Shown: positions 37,744 to 48,549, counted from the first letter of the stretch. The stretch: 64,000 nt of DNA from Prochlorococcus marinus XMU1402 (GCF_017696205.1 NZ_JAAORD010000001.1:620001-684000), one strand, 5' to 3'. Numbers and translations are program-made. The notes: generated by a model not told the origin, from the letters alone.

Positions 37744-38922
37744 TTAGAAGTATACAGATATAGCTTTTTCAAGCCTATCTAGTCCGTCTTTGATTTTAAC
37801 TTCTGAAGCTGCACAAGATATTCTTATACATTCGTCAGCCCCAAAAACTTTTCCTGGTACAACAACTAATCCGTAATCTTGAAGAGCTTTATTGCAGAAA
37901 TCAACAGAAGTAATTGAGGAGTTAGGTAATCTTGGAAATGCGTAAAATGCTCCATTAGGTTCTTCAATATAAATCCCATTTATGTTCTTAAGGCCCTCAT
38001 AGAGAAGACTTCTTCTTTGATCATAATGGCTATTTATCATTGAGAAAAATTCATTATTAATTTTTAAAGCCTCTAAAGCACCTTTTTGAACAAAAGAGCA
38101 AACATTACTTGTGCTTTGACTTTGTAATGCTGAGGATGCTTTGATTACATCTTTGGAACCCACTAAATAACCTATCCTCCAGCCAGTCATAGCCCATCCT
38201 TTTGCAAACCCATTTATTATAAAAATCCTATCTTTTAAGTCATTTGCTAATGAAGATAAACTGTAGTGTTTAAATTCTTTTTTAAGTATTAATTCGTAAA
38301 TCTCATCAGAAAGAATATTGATATTTGGATTTTCTCTAGCTAAATCGGCAATTTGTAATAATTCTTCCTTTGACATAACTCTTCCAGTAGGGTTATTAGG
38401 AGAGTTGATAATTATAAATTTAGTTTTTGAAGAGATTTTAGACTTCAAGTCTTTTATATTTATTTTAAATCCATCTTTAGCAGAAGAATTCGTAAAAATT
38501 GGCTTCCCGCCTGCCAATCTAACCATCTGGGGATAACTTAACCAATATGGAGAAGGAATAATAACTTCGTCTCCAGTATTTAACAACACTTGGAAAAGAT
38601 TATATATTGCTTGCTTAGCTCCATTTGTGACCATTACATTTTCAAAGTCATAATTTAAATTGTTTTGAATTTGAAGTTTATTTGCAATTGCTTTTCGGAG
38701 ATCTAAATTCCCCGCTGCAGGACCGTATTTTGTAAATCCATCAAATATAGCCTTACTTGTAGCCTCAATAACTTCTTTTGGGGCATCAAAATCAGGTTCT
38801 CCTGCACTTAAATTGCAAATATCTACTCCTTCTGCAGATAATTGATTTGCTTTAGCACTTATCTGCAATGTAAGAGAAGGCTCAATTGAAAGTGCCCGAT
38901 CAGATAAATTAACTTGACTCAT
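37744..38922 (-). CDS. aspC: class I aminotransferase (aspartate aminotransferase type)
   Basis: PLP enzyme: CNLSAGEPDFDAP, FTKYGPAAGNLDLRKAIA, VTNGAKQAIYNLFQVLL, INSPNNPTGRVMS, ILSDEIYE, the Schiff-base lysine in INGFAKGWAMTGWRIGYLVG, and C-terminal RISCAASEVKIKDGLDRL. I use the ATG at 38922 (MSQVNLSDRALSIEPS); the frame extends six codons upstream to a TTG with no better ribosome-binding site. The donor/acceptor pair is presumably Asp/2-oxoglutarate. Confidence 0.92.
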   Translation of the reverse strand: MSQVNLSDRALSIEPSLTLQISAKANQLSAEGVDICNLSAGEPDFDAPKEVIEATSKAIFDGFTKYGPAAGNLDLRKAIANKLQIQNNLNYDFENVMVTNGAKQAIYNLFQVLLNTGDEVIIPSPYWLSYPQMVRLAGGKPIFTNSSAKDGFKINIKDLKSKISSKTKFIIINSPNNPTGRVMSKEELLQIADLARENPNINILSDEIYELILKKEFKHYSLSSLANDLKDRIFIINGFAKGWAMTGWRIGYLVGSKDVIKASSALQSQSTSNVCSFVQKGALEALKINNEFFSMINSHYDQRRSLLYEGLKNINGIYIEEPNGAFYAFPRLPNSSITSVDFCNKALQDYGLVVVPGKVFGADECIRISCAASEVKIKDGLDRLEKAISVYF

Positions 38923-39083
38923 TGACTTATGACTTTTCAAATATGACTTTTAATAATGACAAATGCATAAATTAAGAATAAATAAAACTATCACATAATG
39001 GTTTAATTTAGTTCATTTTCTTAATCTATTTTATTTTCATGTTTTGAGTTCTTAAGATAAAAATATTTAAAGTTTTATTTTCG

Positions 39084-39587
39084 GTGAAAAGGTTAGTAAT
39101 TGGGAGAGGAAGTGTATTTGCAGATTTGTTAATAATTGGTGAGGCGCCTGGAGCACAGGAAGATTTAGAGGGAAAACCTTATGTAGGTAAATCTGGTAAG
39201 TTATTAAACGAATTATTAATACAAGCTGGGATTGACTATAAGAAGGATGTTTATTTTTGTAATGTAATTAAATGTCGTCCACCAAATAATAGAAAACCTT
39301 CTGCTAGAGAAATTAATATTCATAAACCTTGGTTATTACAGCAAATAAAGCTAGTTGATCCAAAATTTATATTACTTACTGGTTCTACTGCTATGAGAGC
39401 TATTTTAGAAGTTAAAGATCCTATAAGTAATTTAAGAGGTCAATGGATAAAAAAAGATGGGAGAGAAATTATGGTAATTTTTCATCCATCTTATTTGTTG
39501 AGATTTCCTTCAAAAGAAATCAATAAACCTTACCATTTAACTTTGAAAGACCTAGAGAATGTAAGTGGTAAACTATATGCCGTATAA
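39084..39587 (+). CDS. family-4-type uracil-DNA glycosylase lacking the usual Fe-S ligands
   Basis: A 167-residue protein with the UDG fold: LLIIGEAPGAQEDLEGKPYVGKSGKLL (catalytic motif A, residues 16-41), NVIKCRPPNNRKPSAREI, ILLTGSTAMRAIL and HPSYLLR (motif B). Typical family-4 enzymes have ~25 more N-terminal residues with CxxC and two later Cys holding a 4Fe-4S cluster. Here the N-terminal pair is absent: the frame is closed by a TGA at 39045-39047. Of the later ligands, C64 is present but the second position is H80. The start is GTG at 39084. It may be cluster-free or use another stabilisation. Confidence 0.85.
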   Translation: MKRLVIGRGSVFADLLIIGEAPGAQEDLEGKPYVGKSGKLLNELLIQAGIDYKKDVYFCNVIKCRPPNNRKPSAREINIHKPWLLQQIKLVDPKFILLTGSTAMRAILEVKDPISNLRGQWIKKDGREIMVIFHPSYLLRFPSKEINKPYHLTLKDLENVSGKLYAV

Positions 39588-39622
39588 TTTAGTGAAATCC
39601 TTTTTGAATATCAAGAATTTTA

Positions 39623-40840
39623 ATGTCATTAACTCAATCAAAAGAGGTTAATAGTCTCTCCAAAAGATATTCAACTCATATTGAGAGAAGGATAACTAGA
39701 ACAGTAATGGTGGGTGATGTAGCCATTGGAAGTGATTATCCAGTAAGAGTTCAATCGATGATAAATGAAGATACAATGGATGTCGAAAATTCTTACTTGG
39801 CTATCAAAAGACTTCACGATGTGGGTTGTGAAATAGTAAGGTTAACTGTCCCTTCCTTAGCACATGCCAAAGCAGTAGGAGATATAAAGGCAAAATTATT
39901 AGAAAATAATATCAACACCCCCTTAGTGGCTGATGTTCACCATAATGGTATGAAAATTGCAATGGAAGTTGCAAAACATGTTGATAAAGTTAGGATAAAC
40001 CCTGGATTGTTTGTTTTTGAAAAATCAGACCCTACAAGAACTGAATATACAGATGAGGAATTTGAAACTATTAAGCAAACAATACTTAAAAGATTTACCC
40101 CTTTAGTTGAAGTTTTAAAGACTGAAAACAAAGCTCTAAGGATTGGAGTTAACCATGGATCTCTATCTGAGAGGATGCTTTTTACTTATGGAGATACGCC
40201 ATTAGGAATGACAGAATCTGCGATGGAGTTCGTCAAAATTTGTGATGAGCTTGATTTTCATAATATAATTATTTCTATGAAAGCTTCTAGGGCTCCGGTC
40301 ATGATGGCAGCCTACAGAATGATTGCAGATAGGCTTGACTCAGAAGGATATAACTATCCCTTACATTTGGGAGTGACCGAAGCTGGTGATGGTGATTATG
40401 GAAGGATTAAAAGTACTGCTGGAATTGGAACGCTTTTAGCAGAGGGATTAGGAGATACCATCAGGGTTTCCTTAACAGAAGCTCCAGAAAAGGAAATACC
40501 AGTTTGCTATTCAATTTTGCAATCTTTAGGATTAAGAAAAACAATGGTTGAATACATCAGTTGCCCTAGTTGTGGTAGAACACTTTTCAATCTAGAGGAA
40601 GTTGTAGATAAAGTTAGAAACGCCACCTCACATTTAACGGGTCTAGATATAGCAATAATGGGATGTATTGTTAATGGACCAGGAGAAATGGCAGATGCTG
40701 ATTATGGTTATGTTGGAAAAGGTAAAGGAACTATTGCCTTATATAGAAGGAAAGAAGAAATAAAAAGAGTACCTGAAGATGAAGGGGTTAATGCTTTAAT
40801 CCAACTTATCAAGGATGATGGGAAGTGGATTGATCCTTAA
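39623..40840 (+). CDS. ispG: 4-hydroxy-3-methylbut-2-enyl diphosphate synthase
   Basis: A 405-residue Fe-S enzyme of the MEP isoprenoid pathway, feeding carotenoid and phytol synthesis. N-terminal TIM-barrel motifs [68 protein letters not shown]-terminal cluster ligands [13 protein letters not shown] and [23 protein letters not shown]. Full length, 35 bases after the UDG gene. Confidence 0.97.
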   Translation: MSLTQSKEVNSLSKRYSTHIERRITRTVMVGDVAIGSDYPVRVQSMINEDTMDVENSYLAIKRLHDVGCEIVRLTVPSLAHAKAVGDIKAKLLENNINTPLVADVHHNGMKIAMEVAKHVDKVRINPGLFVFEKSDPTRTEYTDEEFETIKQTILKRFTPLVEVLKTENKALRIGVNHGSLSERMLFTYGDTPLGMTESAMEFVKICDELDFHNIIISMKASRAPVMMAAYRMIADRLDSEGYNYPLHLGVTEAGDGDYGRIKSTAGIGTLLAEGLGDTIRVSLTEAPEKEIPVCYSILQSLGLRKTMVEYISCPSCGRTLFNLEEVVDKVRNATSHLTGLDIAIMGCIVNGPGEMADADYGYVGKGKGTIALYRRKEEIKRVPEDEGVNALIQLIKDDGKWIDP

Positions 40841-40917
40841 GGATTTGTCAATTTTTTGAAATTATAAATAAATTCTTTTTATAATAAGAAATATGAAATT
40901 CTCTGAAGATAAGAAAA

Positions 40918-42237
40918 TTGGTTAAAAAAAAATTTATAATTCTGTTTGCGTCAACCTTTTCTGGGCTATTTTTAAATAATTTTGCAGAAGCAACAGTTCT
41001 AAATAATAGTTATAAAGAGGTAATTGATCATGTTTGGCAAATTGTATATAGAGATTTTCTTGATTCCAGCGGTAAATTTCAAAAGTCCAATTGGATTAAT
41101 CTAAGAAAAGAAGTTTTATCAAAAACATACTCAGACAGCAATGAAGCATATGATGCCATTAGAGATATGCTTTCTAATTTAGATGATTCTTATACAAGAT
41201 TTTTAGAACCTAAGGAATTTAATCAAATGAGAATTGATACCTCTGGTGAATTAACTGGAGTTGGTATCCAAATAGTTAAAGATAAAGAATCTGATGATTT
41301 AATAATCATTTCTCCTATAGAGGGTACCCCTGCATTTGATGCTGGAATTAAAGCTAGAGATAAAATACTCTCCATAGATAATATTTCTACTGATGGCATG
41401 AATATTGAGGATGCCGTGAAATTAATAAGAGGACAAAGAGGTACTAAAGTTAAGCTTGAAATTCTTAGAGGTTCTAAATCCTTTTTTAAGATATTATCAA
41501 GAGAAAAGATTGAAATAAAATCTGTATCAAGTAAAGTCAATCAAACCAAAAACGGTTTATTAATTGGCTATGTAAGAATTAAACAATTTAATGCAAATGC
41601 ATCAAAAGAGACTAGAGATGCTATTAAGGATTTAGAAACAAAAAAAGTCGAAGGATATGTTCTTGACTTGAGAAGTAATCCAGGAGGTTTATTAGAATCA
41701 AGCATTGATATCTCAAGGCACTTCATTAACAAAGGAGTAATAGTAATTACAGTAAGTAAAGATGGTTTAAAAGAAACAAAAAAAGGAAACGGTCAAGCTC
41801 TAACTAAAAAACCCCTAGTTGTCCTAGTTAATGAGGGTTCTGCAAGTGCTAGTGAAATAGTCTCTGGTGCAATAAAGGATAACAAAAGAGGAAAATTAGT
41901 TGGGAAGAAAACGTTTGGTAAAGGTCTAGTTCAATCTATGAGAACATTAGTTGATGGTTCAGGATTGACTGTTACAGTAGCTAAGTATTTGACTCCGAAC
42001 GGTACTGATATAAACAAATCTGGAATTATTCCAGATATAGAAGTAAGAATGAATATCAACCCTATTCTCCAAAGAGAGATTGGAACTAGAAAAGATAAAC
42101 AATATAGAGCTGGTGAAAAAGAGCTAATAAATATAATTAATAGAAAGAATCAAATAAGCGAATTTAAGCCTGAGACTAAAAACCTTAATGCATTCCTAAA
42201 AATTAATAAGGAAGATAAAGTATTTTCATTAAATTAA
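40918..42237 (+). CDS. ctp: carboxyl-terminal processing protease (S41)
   Basis: A 439-residue secreted serine protease. Signal peptide (KKKFIILFASTFSGLFLNNFAEA), PDZ domain (GELTGVGIQIVKDKESDDLIIISPIEGTPAFDAGIKARDKILSID), and catalytic core with NEGSASASEIVSGAIKDNKRGKLVGKKTFGKGLVQS providing the Ser-Lys dyad. Cyanobacterial Ctps process the PSII D1 precursor or other lumenal proteins; which paralogue this is cannot be told. Start TTG 40918. Overlaps convergent nadA by 4 bases. Confidence 0.93.
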   Translation: MVKKKFIILFASTFSGLFLNNFAEATVLNNSYKEVIDHVWQIVYRDFLDSSGKFQKSNWINLRKEVLSKTYSDSNEAYDAIRDMLSNLDDSYTRFLEPKEFNQMRIDTSGELTGVGIQIVKDKESDDLIIISPIEGTPAFDAGIKARDKILSIDNISTDGMNIEDAVKLIRGQRGTKVKLEILRGSKSFFKILSREKIEIKSVSSKVNQTKNGLLIGYVRIKQFNANASKETRDAIKDLETKKVEGYVLDLRSNPGGLLESSIDISRHFINKGVIVITVSKDGLKETKKGNGQALTKKPLVVLVNEGSASASEIVSGAIKDNKRGKLVGKKTFGKGLVQSMRTLVDGSGLTVTVAKYLTPNGTDINKSGIIPDIEVRMNINPILQREIGTRKDKQYRAGEKELINIINRKNQISEFKPETKNLNAFLKINKEDKVFSLN

Positions 42238-43148
42238 TTACTCATATCCAGCATTCTCTTTATTGGCACATAGGCTCTTCTTATTATTTCCGGGTCAAGT
42301 TCGATAGAAGGAGAATTGTTTCTCAAGCAATCTAGAATTTTTTCTAATGTATTTAATTTCATATATGGACACTCGTTGCATTTACAACCTTCTATGTCGG
42401 GAACTTCAATAAAAATTTTGTTAGGTTCTTTCTTTTTCATTTGATGAATTATTCCTGGTTCAGTTAGTACCATGTAAGTTTTAGATGGATCTTTACTTAC
42501 GAAATCAAGCAGCTTACTTGTTGATCCAATAAAGTCTGAGAGAATAAGTAAATTTTGACTACATTCAGGATGAGCAATGACTTTTGATTCTGGATTTTGA
42601 AATTTTAATTTTAGAAGTGCTTCTTCACTAAAGGATTCATGAACAATGCAGCTACCAGGCCATAATTTAAGATCTCTTCCTGAATTTTTCTGTACCCATT
42701 TCCCAAGGTTCTGATCTGGTGCAAATATTATCTTTTTATCTTCAGGTATCTTTTTAATTAATGAGACTGCGTTACTGCTTGTACATATCAGATCACTTTG
42801 AGCTTTTACTTCTGCAGTACAATTTATGTAACTTACGACATAGTGATCTGGATTTTCTTCCCTGAACTTTTGAAATTTATCTGAGGGACAATCGTCTGCT
42901 AATGAGCATCCTGCGTCAATATCTGGTAAAAGGACTGTTTTATTAGGGCTTAGTATTTTTGCGGTTTCGGCCATAAAGTGCACGCCGCAAAAAATTATTA
43001 TATCTGCATCATTATTTGCAGCTTTCCTAGATAGATCTAATGAATCACCAATAAAATCTGCAATTTCCTGAATCTCTGGTGCTTGATAATAGTGCGCAAG
43101 AATAATCGCATTAGCTTTTTTGCAACGCTCCTTTATTTCAGAAATCAA
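42234..43148 (-). CDS. nadA: quinolinate synthase
   Basis: A 304-residue Fe-S enzyme condensing iminoaspartate with DHAP in NAD biosynthesis. Motifs: AIILAHYYQAPEIQEIADFIGDSLDLS, FCGVHFMAETAKILSP, DIDAGCSLADDCP, YINCTAEVKAQSDLICTSSNA, IFAPDQNLG, AHPECSQ, GSTSKL, VPDIEGCKCNECPYMKLNTLEK. The start is TTG at 43148; the open frame continues upstream without ATG/GTG. Confidence 0.95.
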   Translation of the reverse strand: MISEIKERCKKANAIILAHYYQAPEIQEIADFIGDSLDLSRKAANNDADIIIFCGVHFMAETAKILSPNKTVLLPDIDAGCSLADDCPSDKFQKFREENPDHYVVSYINCTAEVKAQSDLICTSSNAVSLIKKIPEDKKIIFAPDQNLGKWVQKNSGRDLKLWPGSCIVHESFSEEALLKLKFQNPESKVIAHPECSQNLLILSDFIGSTSKLLDFVSKDPSKTYMVLTEPGIIHQMKKKEPNKIFIEVPDIEGCKCNECPYMKLNTLEKILDCLRNNSPSIELDPEIIRRAYVPIKRMLDMSN

Positions 43149-43251
43149 ATCCTCTTTGTTATGAACTGATTTCTGTTTTGCAGTAGAAGTTATACTGGTC
43201 AGGATTTAGAATATCTCTAAATAGATTATATGTCTTTAAACAGAAAAAATT

Positions 43252-44085
43252 CTGACAAATTTAAAAATTGCTATTGTTGGTGACTGTCATGGTCAATGGT
43301 CAGAATTAGACTTGAAAGTTTTATCGATCATTAAACCAAATATTGTTTTATTTGTTGGTGATATTTCTGATGGGAGTGTCAAAATAATTAAAAAAATCAA
43401 TGAGATCAAAATTCCTACTTTTGTGATTTTAGGAAATCATGATAGAGGGAAAGATTCCACAGGCGAAACTCTCTCAAAGCAGATACGGGTTCTTGGGGAA
43501 AAATATTGTGCATGGGATTTGAAAGTTTTCAATAATCAAATAAATTTATTGTCTGCTAGACCATGTAGTTCTGGCGGCGGATATTATCTTTCTAAAGAAG
43601 TTCAAGGTGTTTATGGACCTATCACCGAACAAGATTCGAAAAATAAAATTATCAAATGTTCTGAAGAGAGTGTCGAAGATATACCTTTAATAATCATGTC
43701 TCATGCTGGCCCCTCGGGTTTAGGCTCAGAACCTAAAAGCATTTGTGGGAAAGACTGGAAATTACCCTCATCAGATTGGGGAGATAGAGATTTGTCTGAG
43801 GCTATTTCTCAAATACAAAAGAGAAGAAAAGTTGATCTTGTGATTTTTGGTCATATGCACAACCGGCTTAAAAGAAATCTTGGTTTAAGAGAGATGTTTA
43901 AAATTGATAGCAAAGGAACAATTTATTTCAACACTGCTGTAGTCCCAAGATATAAAACTGATGAAGATGGGAAATTACTAATTAACTTTTCATGGATTGA
44001 GTTTGAAAAAAAGGGATTAAGTCATGTTTCTCATCGATGGTATTCAGAATCTGGTGAAATTCGTGAAGAAGATAAATTTTTTTAG
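43252..44085 (+). CDS. metallophosphoesterase (TIGR04168-like) with a non-standard start
   Basis: Calcineurin-type phosphoesterase: AIVGDCHGQW (first metal motif), FVGDISDGS, ILGNHDRGKD, IMSHAGPSGLG and FGHMHNRL. The GDCHG motif, essential for metal binding, is in frame only upstream of the first ATG/GTG/TTG-type codon (TTG 43312), so the real start must be CTG 43252 or ATT 43249, or the gene carries a frameshift: an ATG at 43230 in another frame reaches an A6 run. About 278 residues from CTG. Cyanobacterial/plant TIGR04168 members are of unknown substrate. Confidence 0.85.
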   Translation: MTNLKIAIVGDCHGQWSELDLKVLSIIKPNIVLFVGDISDGSVKIIKKINEIKIPTFVILGNHDRGKDSTGETLSKQIRVLGEKYCAWDLKVFNNQINLLSARPCSSGGGYYLSKEVQGVYGPITEQDSKNKIIKCSEESVEDIPLIIMSHAGPSGLGSEPKSICGKDWKLPSSDWGDRDLSEAISQIQKRRKVDLVIFGHMHNRLKRNLGLREMFKIDSKGTIYFNTAVVPRYKTDEDGKLLINFSWIEFEKKGLSHVSHRWYSESGEIREEDKFF

Positions 44086-44109
44086 GATTAGATATTTTTT
44101 GTTCATATT

Positions 44110-44907
44110 TTAAGTATTTTTGGGCTTTTCATATCTTGAAAATAATGTTTGAGACAAGATATAACCTGCAATTCCTGCGGCTGTAAAAGCTAAACCATTT
44201 TTAAATAAAGGTAACAAATCATTTGTTCTGGATATTATCGGTGCCAAACCAAAAATTCCAAATAACATTCCCCATAAGGGAGAAAGAAGAGCTAAGAATC
44301 CAATTGATATGACTTGCCCTTCTTTTCTTGGAGCAGATGCGAAACCTGCTACTAGCCCTCCAAGAATAGATGTACATAAAGTCCATATATATTGCTCTTT
44401 GGGCAGTCCAGGGACAACTTGACATCCTCCTCTTTCAAGGCAAATCTTTACTGAATCAATTGCATCTAATACTGCACCATCCTCACCGTGATCTTTAACA
44501 TAATATTGGTTGCCAAATCTTGTTTGAAGTTCGACCCAGAATAACCTTGGCATAAAATTAAAATAAGCCTCCCCGACGTTAAAATTCAGTAAATTACCTC
44601 CTCTAGGATCTGCAACTATCAACAAACTTGTCTCATCTAAATCCCAATAGTCTTTTATTGCGCTACCAGGAGAACTCTCAAACTGAGATAAATATTTAAT
44701 TTTCCACCCACTTTCAATTTCTAGATTGTTGAGCTTTTCCTCTAAAGATTTTTTCTGATTAGGGCTTAATGTTTTAGCTAAATCAATTACTGGTGTTTTT
44801 TCTTCTGGTAAGAGATTTGGATTATTTATAGCGAAAACGGGTTTATGTGAAATTAAAACTAATATAGATAGAAATATTCCTAATAAATAGTTAATCTTTG
44901 AAAGCAT
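44110..44907 (-). CDS. TPM-domain (Psb32-like) secreted membrane protein
   Basis: A 265-residue protein with a signal peptide (INYLLGIFLSILVLISHKPVFA), then the TPM domain: PVIDLAKTLSPNQKKSLEEKLNNLEIESGWKIKYLSQF, LLIVADPRGGNLLNFNVGEAYF. The C-terminal ~80 residues have 2-3 membrane helices. The fold is shared with Psb32/TLP18.3, lumenal factors of PSII repair; such a role is inferred. Confidence 0.82.
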   Translation of the reverse strand: MLSKINYLLGIFLSILVLISHKPVFAINNPNLLPEEKTPVIDLAKTLSPNQKKSLEEKLNNLEIESGWKIKYLSQFESSPGSAIKDYWDLDETSLLIVADPRGGNLLNFNVGEAYFNFMPRLFWVELQTRFGNQYYVKDHGEDGAVLDAIDSVKICLERGGCQVVPGLPKEQYIWTLCTSILGGLVAGFASAPRKEGQVISIGFLALLSPLWGMLFGIFGLAPIISRTNDLLPLFKNGLAFTAAGIAGYILSQTLFSRYEKPKNT

Positions 44908-44938
44908 AAATAAGTTTTGTCTCTTTATATTTTCGCCG

Positions 44939-46129
44939 ATGAATAGCTTACCCGCGAATAATCCAGATTGGTTAGTAAAAAAAATAATAAAAATGGGCGG
45001 GACTATGAGTTTTTATGACTTTATGAATTTTGCTTTAAATGATCCTATTAATGGTTATTACGGTAGCGGTAAAGCTGAGTTAGGCGTTCGAGGAGATTTT
45101 GTGACATCACCTTCTTTATCAGATGATTTTGCTTTTTTGGTTGGTAAACAAATAGAAGATTGGTTGATTCAGTTCAAAAGTAGTTTTTTATCTAATAAGA
45201 AATTAGCTTTAATTGAATTTGGAGCTGGAGATGGAAGCTTTATGAGTGGATTAATTAAATATTTTTTAGAAAACAGCAAGAATTTTTTAGAAGAAGTTTC
45301 TTTTGTAATTATTGAACCTAATGAAGGGATGGTAGAAAAACAAAAGAATAAATTGGAGGAATTTTTGAACTTAGGTATTGATATTTTATGGAAAGGTTTG
45401 GATGAAGTAGAGGAAAATAATATAAATGGAATAGTTCTAGCAAATGAGGTTTTGGATGCTTTGCCAGTAGAGAGAATAACCTTCTCAAAAGGAAAATTAC
45501 TTCGACAAGCAGTTTCTATAGACAAAAAATCTCATAAATTATATTTTGATGAAATGCAAATCACGAGTGAATTGAGAAAAAGTATTGAACTTGCTAAAAG
45601 TGAGTTGGGCATCACTATTCCACCTGAAGATGCTTCTGAAGGATGGACGACAGAATGGCATGTAGATAACTCAAAATGGTTAGAAGCTATTTATGGGAAA
45701 ATCAATAATGGTATTTTATTGATAATTGATTACGCTAAAGAAGCCAAAAAATACTACACCTCTAAGAATTCTGATGGGACGATAGTTTCTTATCAAAATC
45801 AAAAAATGACGAATAATGTCCTAGATTCTCCTGGAAATTGCGATTTAACATCTCATGTGTGCATAGAAACTTTAATTAATGATGCTGAGACTCTTGGATT
45901 TGATACTGTCGGAATAACTAAACAAGGAGAGGCTTTGTTGACACTTGGATTGGCAGAGAGACTTTATGGGATTCAGAAAGAAATTAAAGAGGATTTATCA
46001 AATGCCCTTCTAAGAAGAGAGGCATTACTTAGACTCGTTGATCCTGTTTGTTTAGGTGATTTTAAGTGGTTTGTTTTTAAAAAGTTTAATGAGAAGAAAA
46101 TGAATATAAATTCAACCTGTTTGCGTTAA
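44939..46129 (+). CDS. SAM-dependent methyltransferase, MidA/NDUFAF7 (DUF185) family
   Basis: A 396-residue protein: [70 protein letters not shown] (SAM site), [39 protein letters not shown]. The mitochondrial relative methylates an Arg of complex I subunit NDUFS2; a NDH-1-related role is possible in cyanobacteria. The 3' end overlaps convergent aroB by 4 bases. Confidence 0.9.
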   Translation: MNSLPANNPDWLVKKIIKMGGTMSFYDFMNFALNDPINGYYGSGKAELGVRGDFVTSPSLSDDFAFLVGKQIEDWLIQFKSSFLSNKKLALIEFGAGDGSFMSGLIKYFLENSKNFLEEVSFVIIEPNEGMVEKQKNKLEEFLNLGIDILWKGLDEVEENNINGIVLANEVLDALPVERITFSKGKLLRQAVSIDKKSHKLYFDEMQITSELRKSIELAKSELGITIPPEDASEGWTTEWHVDNSKWLEAIYGKINNGILLIIDYAKEAKKYYTSKNSDGTIVSYQNQKMTNNVLDSPGNCDLTSHVCIETLINDAETLGFDTVGITKQGEALLTLGLAERLYGIQKEIKEDLSNALLRREALLRLVDPVCLGDFKWFVFKKFNEKKMNINSTCLR

Positions 46130-47217
46130 GAAAAAAACTTTAAAAATAATGAATCTTCTACGTCATCATATATATCAACAGCACCAATTTCTTTCGGTAA
46201 TATAAATCTCATTTTGCCATTACGAACTTTTTTATCGCCCATAAGTATTGTTAGAACGTCTTCTTTATTTATTTTTGGGATCTCGGTAGGAAGATCATAA
46301 CTCTTCAAAAGATTCTTCTGTCTCTCTAATTCTTCTTTAGACCATAACCCTTTCTCAATTGCTATTTCCCCGGCAATATTCATACCAATTGATATTGCCT
46401 CACCATGTAGAAATTTGCCGTATCCACATAAATTTTCAATAACGTGACCAAAAGAATGACCATAATTCAATATTGCCCTAACACCATTTTCATGTTCGTC
46501 TTGAGAAACAATATGAGACTTTGTTTTAATTGAACTATTAATTATTTTAATTAGATATTCATTTTTGAGATTTATAAGTTCAATTTTGTTTTTTTCAATT
46601 TCTAAGTATTCGAAAAGTTCTTTATCTCTTATTATTCCGTATTTTATTACTTCGGCCATGCCTGCACTAAATTCTCTTTTGGGCAAACTTTTTAAAGTTT
46701 CTGGATCAATAAAAACTGCTTTAGGTTGATTGAAAGCCCCAATTAAATTCTTACCTTTTGGATGATTTACTCCTGTTTTTCCTCCTACAGATGAATCAAC
46801 CATTGATAATAATGTTGTTGGAATCTGAATATATTCGATACCTCTCAGCCAAGTCGCAGCTGCAAAACCGCTTACGTCTCCAACAATTCCTCCTCCAAGG
46901 GCAATAATTATTGAATTTCTATCTAAGCCAGATTCAAAGGCTACATCATATATCTCACTTAAGGTTTTTAAGTTTTTATATGATTCTCCAGCTTTGATAA
47001 GGAACATTTCGGCCTGAAATTTATTATCATTTAAATTATTTAAAAATTTTTCTCCATACAAATTTGATATTTCTTCATTTGAAATAACAAGTATTTTTCT
47101 ATTCTTTGTTATTCCAATTTTTAAAAGTTCTTCGCTGATATTATTCAGTATCCCTGCTTCTAGAGTTACTTCGTATGACTTATCACCTAATGGGACTAAT
47201 ATTTTTTTCTTATTCAC
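46126..47217 (-). CDS. aroB: 3-dehydroquinate synthase
   Basis: A 363-residue enzyme of the shikimate pathway, NAD- and Zn-dependent. [95 protein letters not shown]. Full length. GTG start at 47217. Confidence 0.97.
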   Translation of the reverse strand: MNKKKILVPLGDKSYEVTLEAGILNNISEELLKIGITKNRKILVISNEEISNLYGEKFLNNLNDNKFQAEMFLIKAGESYKNLKTLSEIYDVAFESGLDRNSIIIALGGGIVGDVSGFAAATWLRGIEYIQIPTTLLSMVDSSVGGKTGVNHPKGKNLIGAFNQPKAVFIDPETLKSLPKREFSAGMAEVIKYGIIRDKELFEYLEIEKNKIELINLKNEYLIKIINSSIKTKSHIVSQDEHENGVRAILNYGHSFGHVIENLCGYGKFLHGEAISIGMNIAGEIAIEKGLWSKEELERQKNLLKSYDLPTEIPKINKEDVLTILMGDKKVRNGKMRFILPKEIGAVDIYDDVEDSLFLKFFS

Positions 47218-47342
47218 AATTGATTACCTAGTTAAAATTTATAAATATTTGGTATTAAATACTTTATATATTAGCAAAATCTAAGCTCTAGATCCTTAAA
47301 AATTCAGTTGTTAAGAATTAGAAATGGTAATAAAATCATGCT

Positions 47343-48533
47343 ATGAGTTTTAAAAAAAATATAAACGATATTAAGAAAAATTATTCCTTAGGAATAATTG
47401 GAGGTGGTCAACTGGCTTTGATGTTAACTGAGGCAGCAAAAAAAAGAGATCTAGAAGTATGTGTGCAAACAAAATCTTGTGATGATCCTGCTGGTTTAAA
47501 AGCAGATCATGTCATAGAAGCTGATCCTTTAAAGATAAGAGGTAATAAATCATTAATTAATGAGTGTGAAAAAATAATTTTTGAAAATGAATGGATAAAA
47601 ATTGATAAATTAAATTTAATTGGCAATAACGATATTTTTGTTCCAAGCCTTAATGCAATTAAGCCATTAGTAGATAGGTTTTCTCAAAAAAAATTAATAG
47701 ACAGAATGAATATTCCCTGCCCAAAATGGATAAGTATTGAAGATTTTAAAAATCTCTCGGATGAGGAAATCAATAATTGGACTTTTCCTCTAATGGCAAA
47801 ATCAAATAAAGGTGGATATGACGGCAAAGGGAACAGAAAATTAAAGACAAAAGAAGATTTAGATTCTTTTTTAACAGAGAATAACTCTAATGAATGGTTA
47901 ATAGAAGAATGGATAGAGTATGAAAAAGAACTGGCTCTTGTTGGTTCTAGAGATAGGACTGGTAAGATAAGATTCTTTCCAATAGTTGAGACGTTCCAAT
48001 CAAACCATGTTTGTGATTGGGTTCTTGCACCTGGAACAAATGAATATGATTTGAACTTATTTGCAATAAATATTTTCTCTTCAGTAGTCAATGAACTTAA
48101 TTACGTTGGAGTTTTAGCTATTGAATTCTTCTATGGAGATAATGGTCTTTTAATTAATGAAATAGCTCCTAGAACACATAACTCAGCTCATTTCTCTATT
48201 GAAGCTTGCACTTCAAGTCAGTTTGATCAATATGTTTGTATTTCTTCTGGGATAATGCCACCTGAAATTAAAATGAACTGTGAAGGTGCAATTATGATAA
48301 ATCTACTGGGGTTAAAAAAGAATTTCCCAATCTCAATGGAAACCAGAATTAAAATGTTATCTGAAATTGAGGGTTCTAATATTCATTGTTATGGCAAATC
48401 TCGCGAAATTATGGGAAGAAAAATGGCTCACGTCACATTTTTATTAACAGGTAAAACGCATTCAGAAAGATATGATGAAGCTCAAATTTTATTAACTATG
48501 GTAAGAGACATTTGGCCATCTCCAAATGCATAA
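47343..48533 (+). CDS. purK: 5-(carboxyamino)imidazole ribonucleotide synthase
   Basis: A 396-residue ATP-grasp enzyme of purine synthesis: LGIIGGGQLALMLTEAAKKRDLEVCVQTK, PLVDRFSQKKLIDRMNIPCP, MAKSNKGGYDGKGNRKL, EEWIEYEKELALVGSRDRTGKIRFFPIVE, INEIAPRTHNSAHFSIEACTSSQFDQ. The 6S RNA gene follows immediately downstream, as in other cyanobacteria. Confidence 0.96.
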   Translation: MSFKKNINDIKKNYSLGIIGGGQLALMLTEAAKKRDLEVCVQTKSCDDPAGLKADHVIEADPLKIRGNKSLINECEKIIFENEWIKIDKLNLIGNNDIFVPSLNAIKPLVDRFSQKKLIDRMNIPCPKWISIEDFKNLSDEEINNWTFPLMAKSNKGGYDGKGNRKLKTKEDLDSFLTENNSNEWLIEEWIEYEKELALVGSRDRTGKIRFFPIVETFQSNHVCDWVLAPGTNEYDLNLFAINIFSSVVNELNYVGVLAIEFFYGDNGLLINEIAPRTHNSAHFSIEACTSSQFDQYVCISSGIMPPEIKMNCEGAIMINLLGLKKNFPISMETRIKMLSEIEGSNIHCYGKSREIMGRKMAHVTFLLTGKTHSERYDEAQILLTMVRDIWPSPNA

Positions 48534-48549
48534 AAAAATAAGTTAGAGT

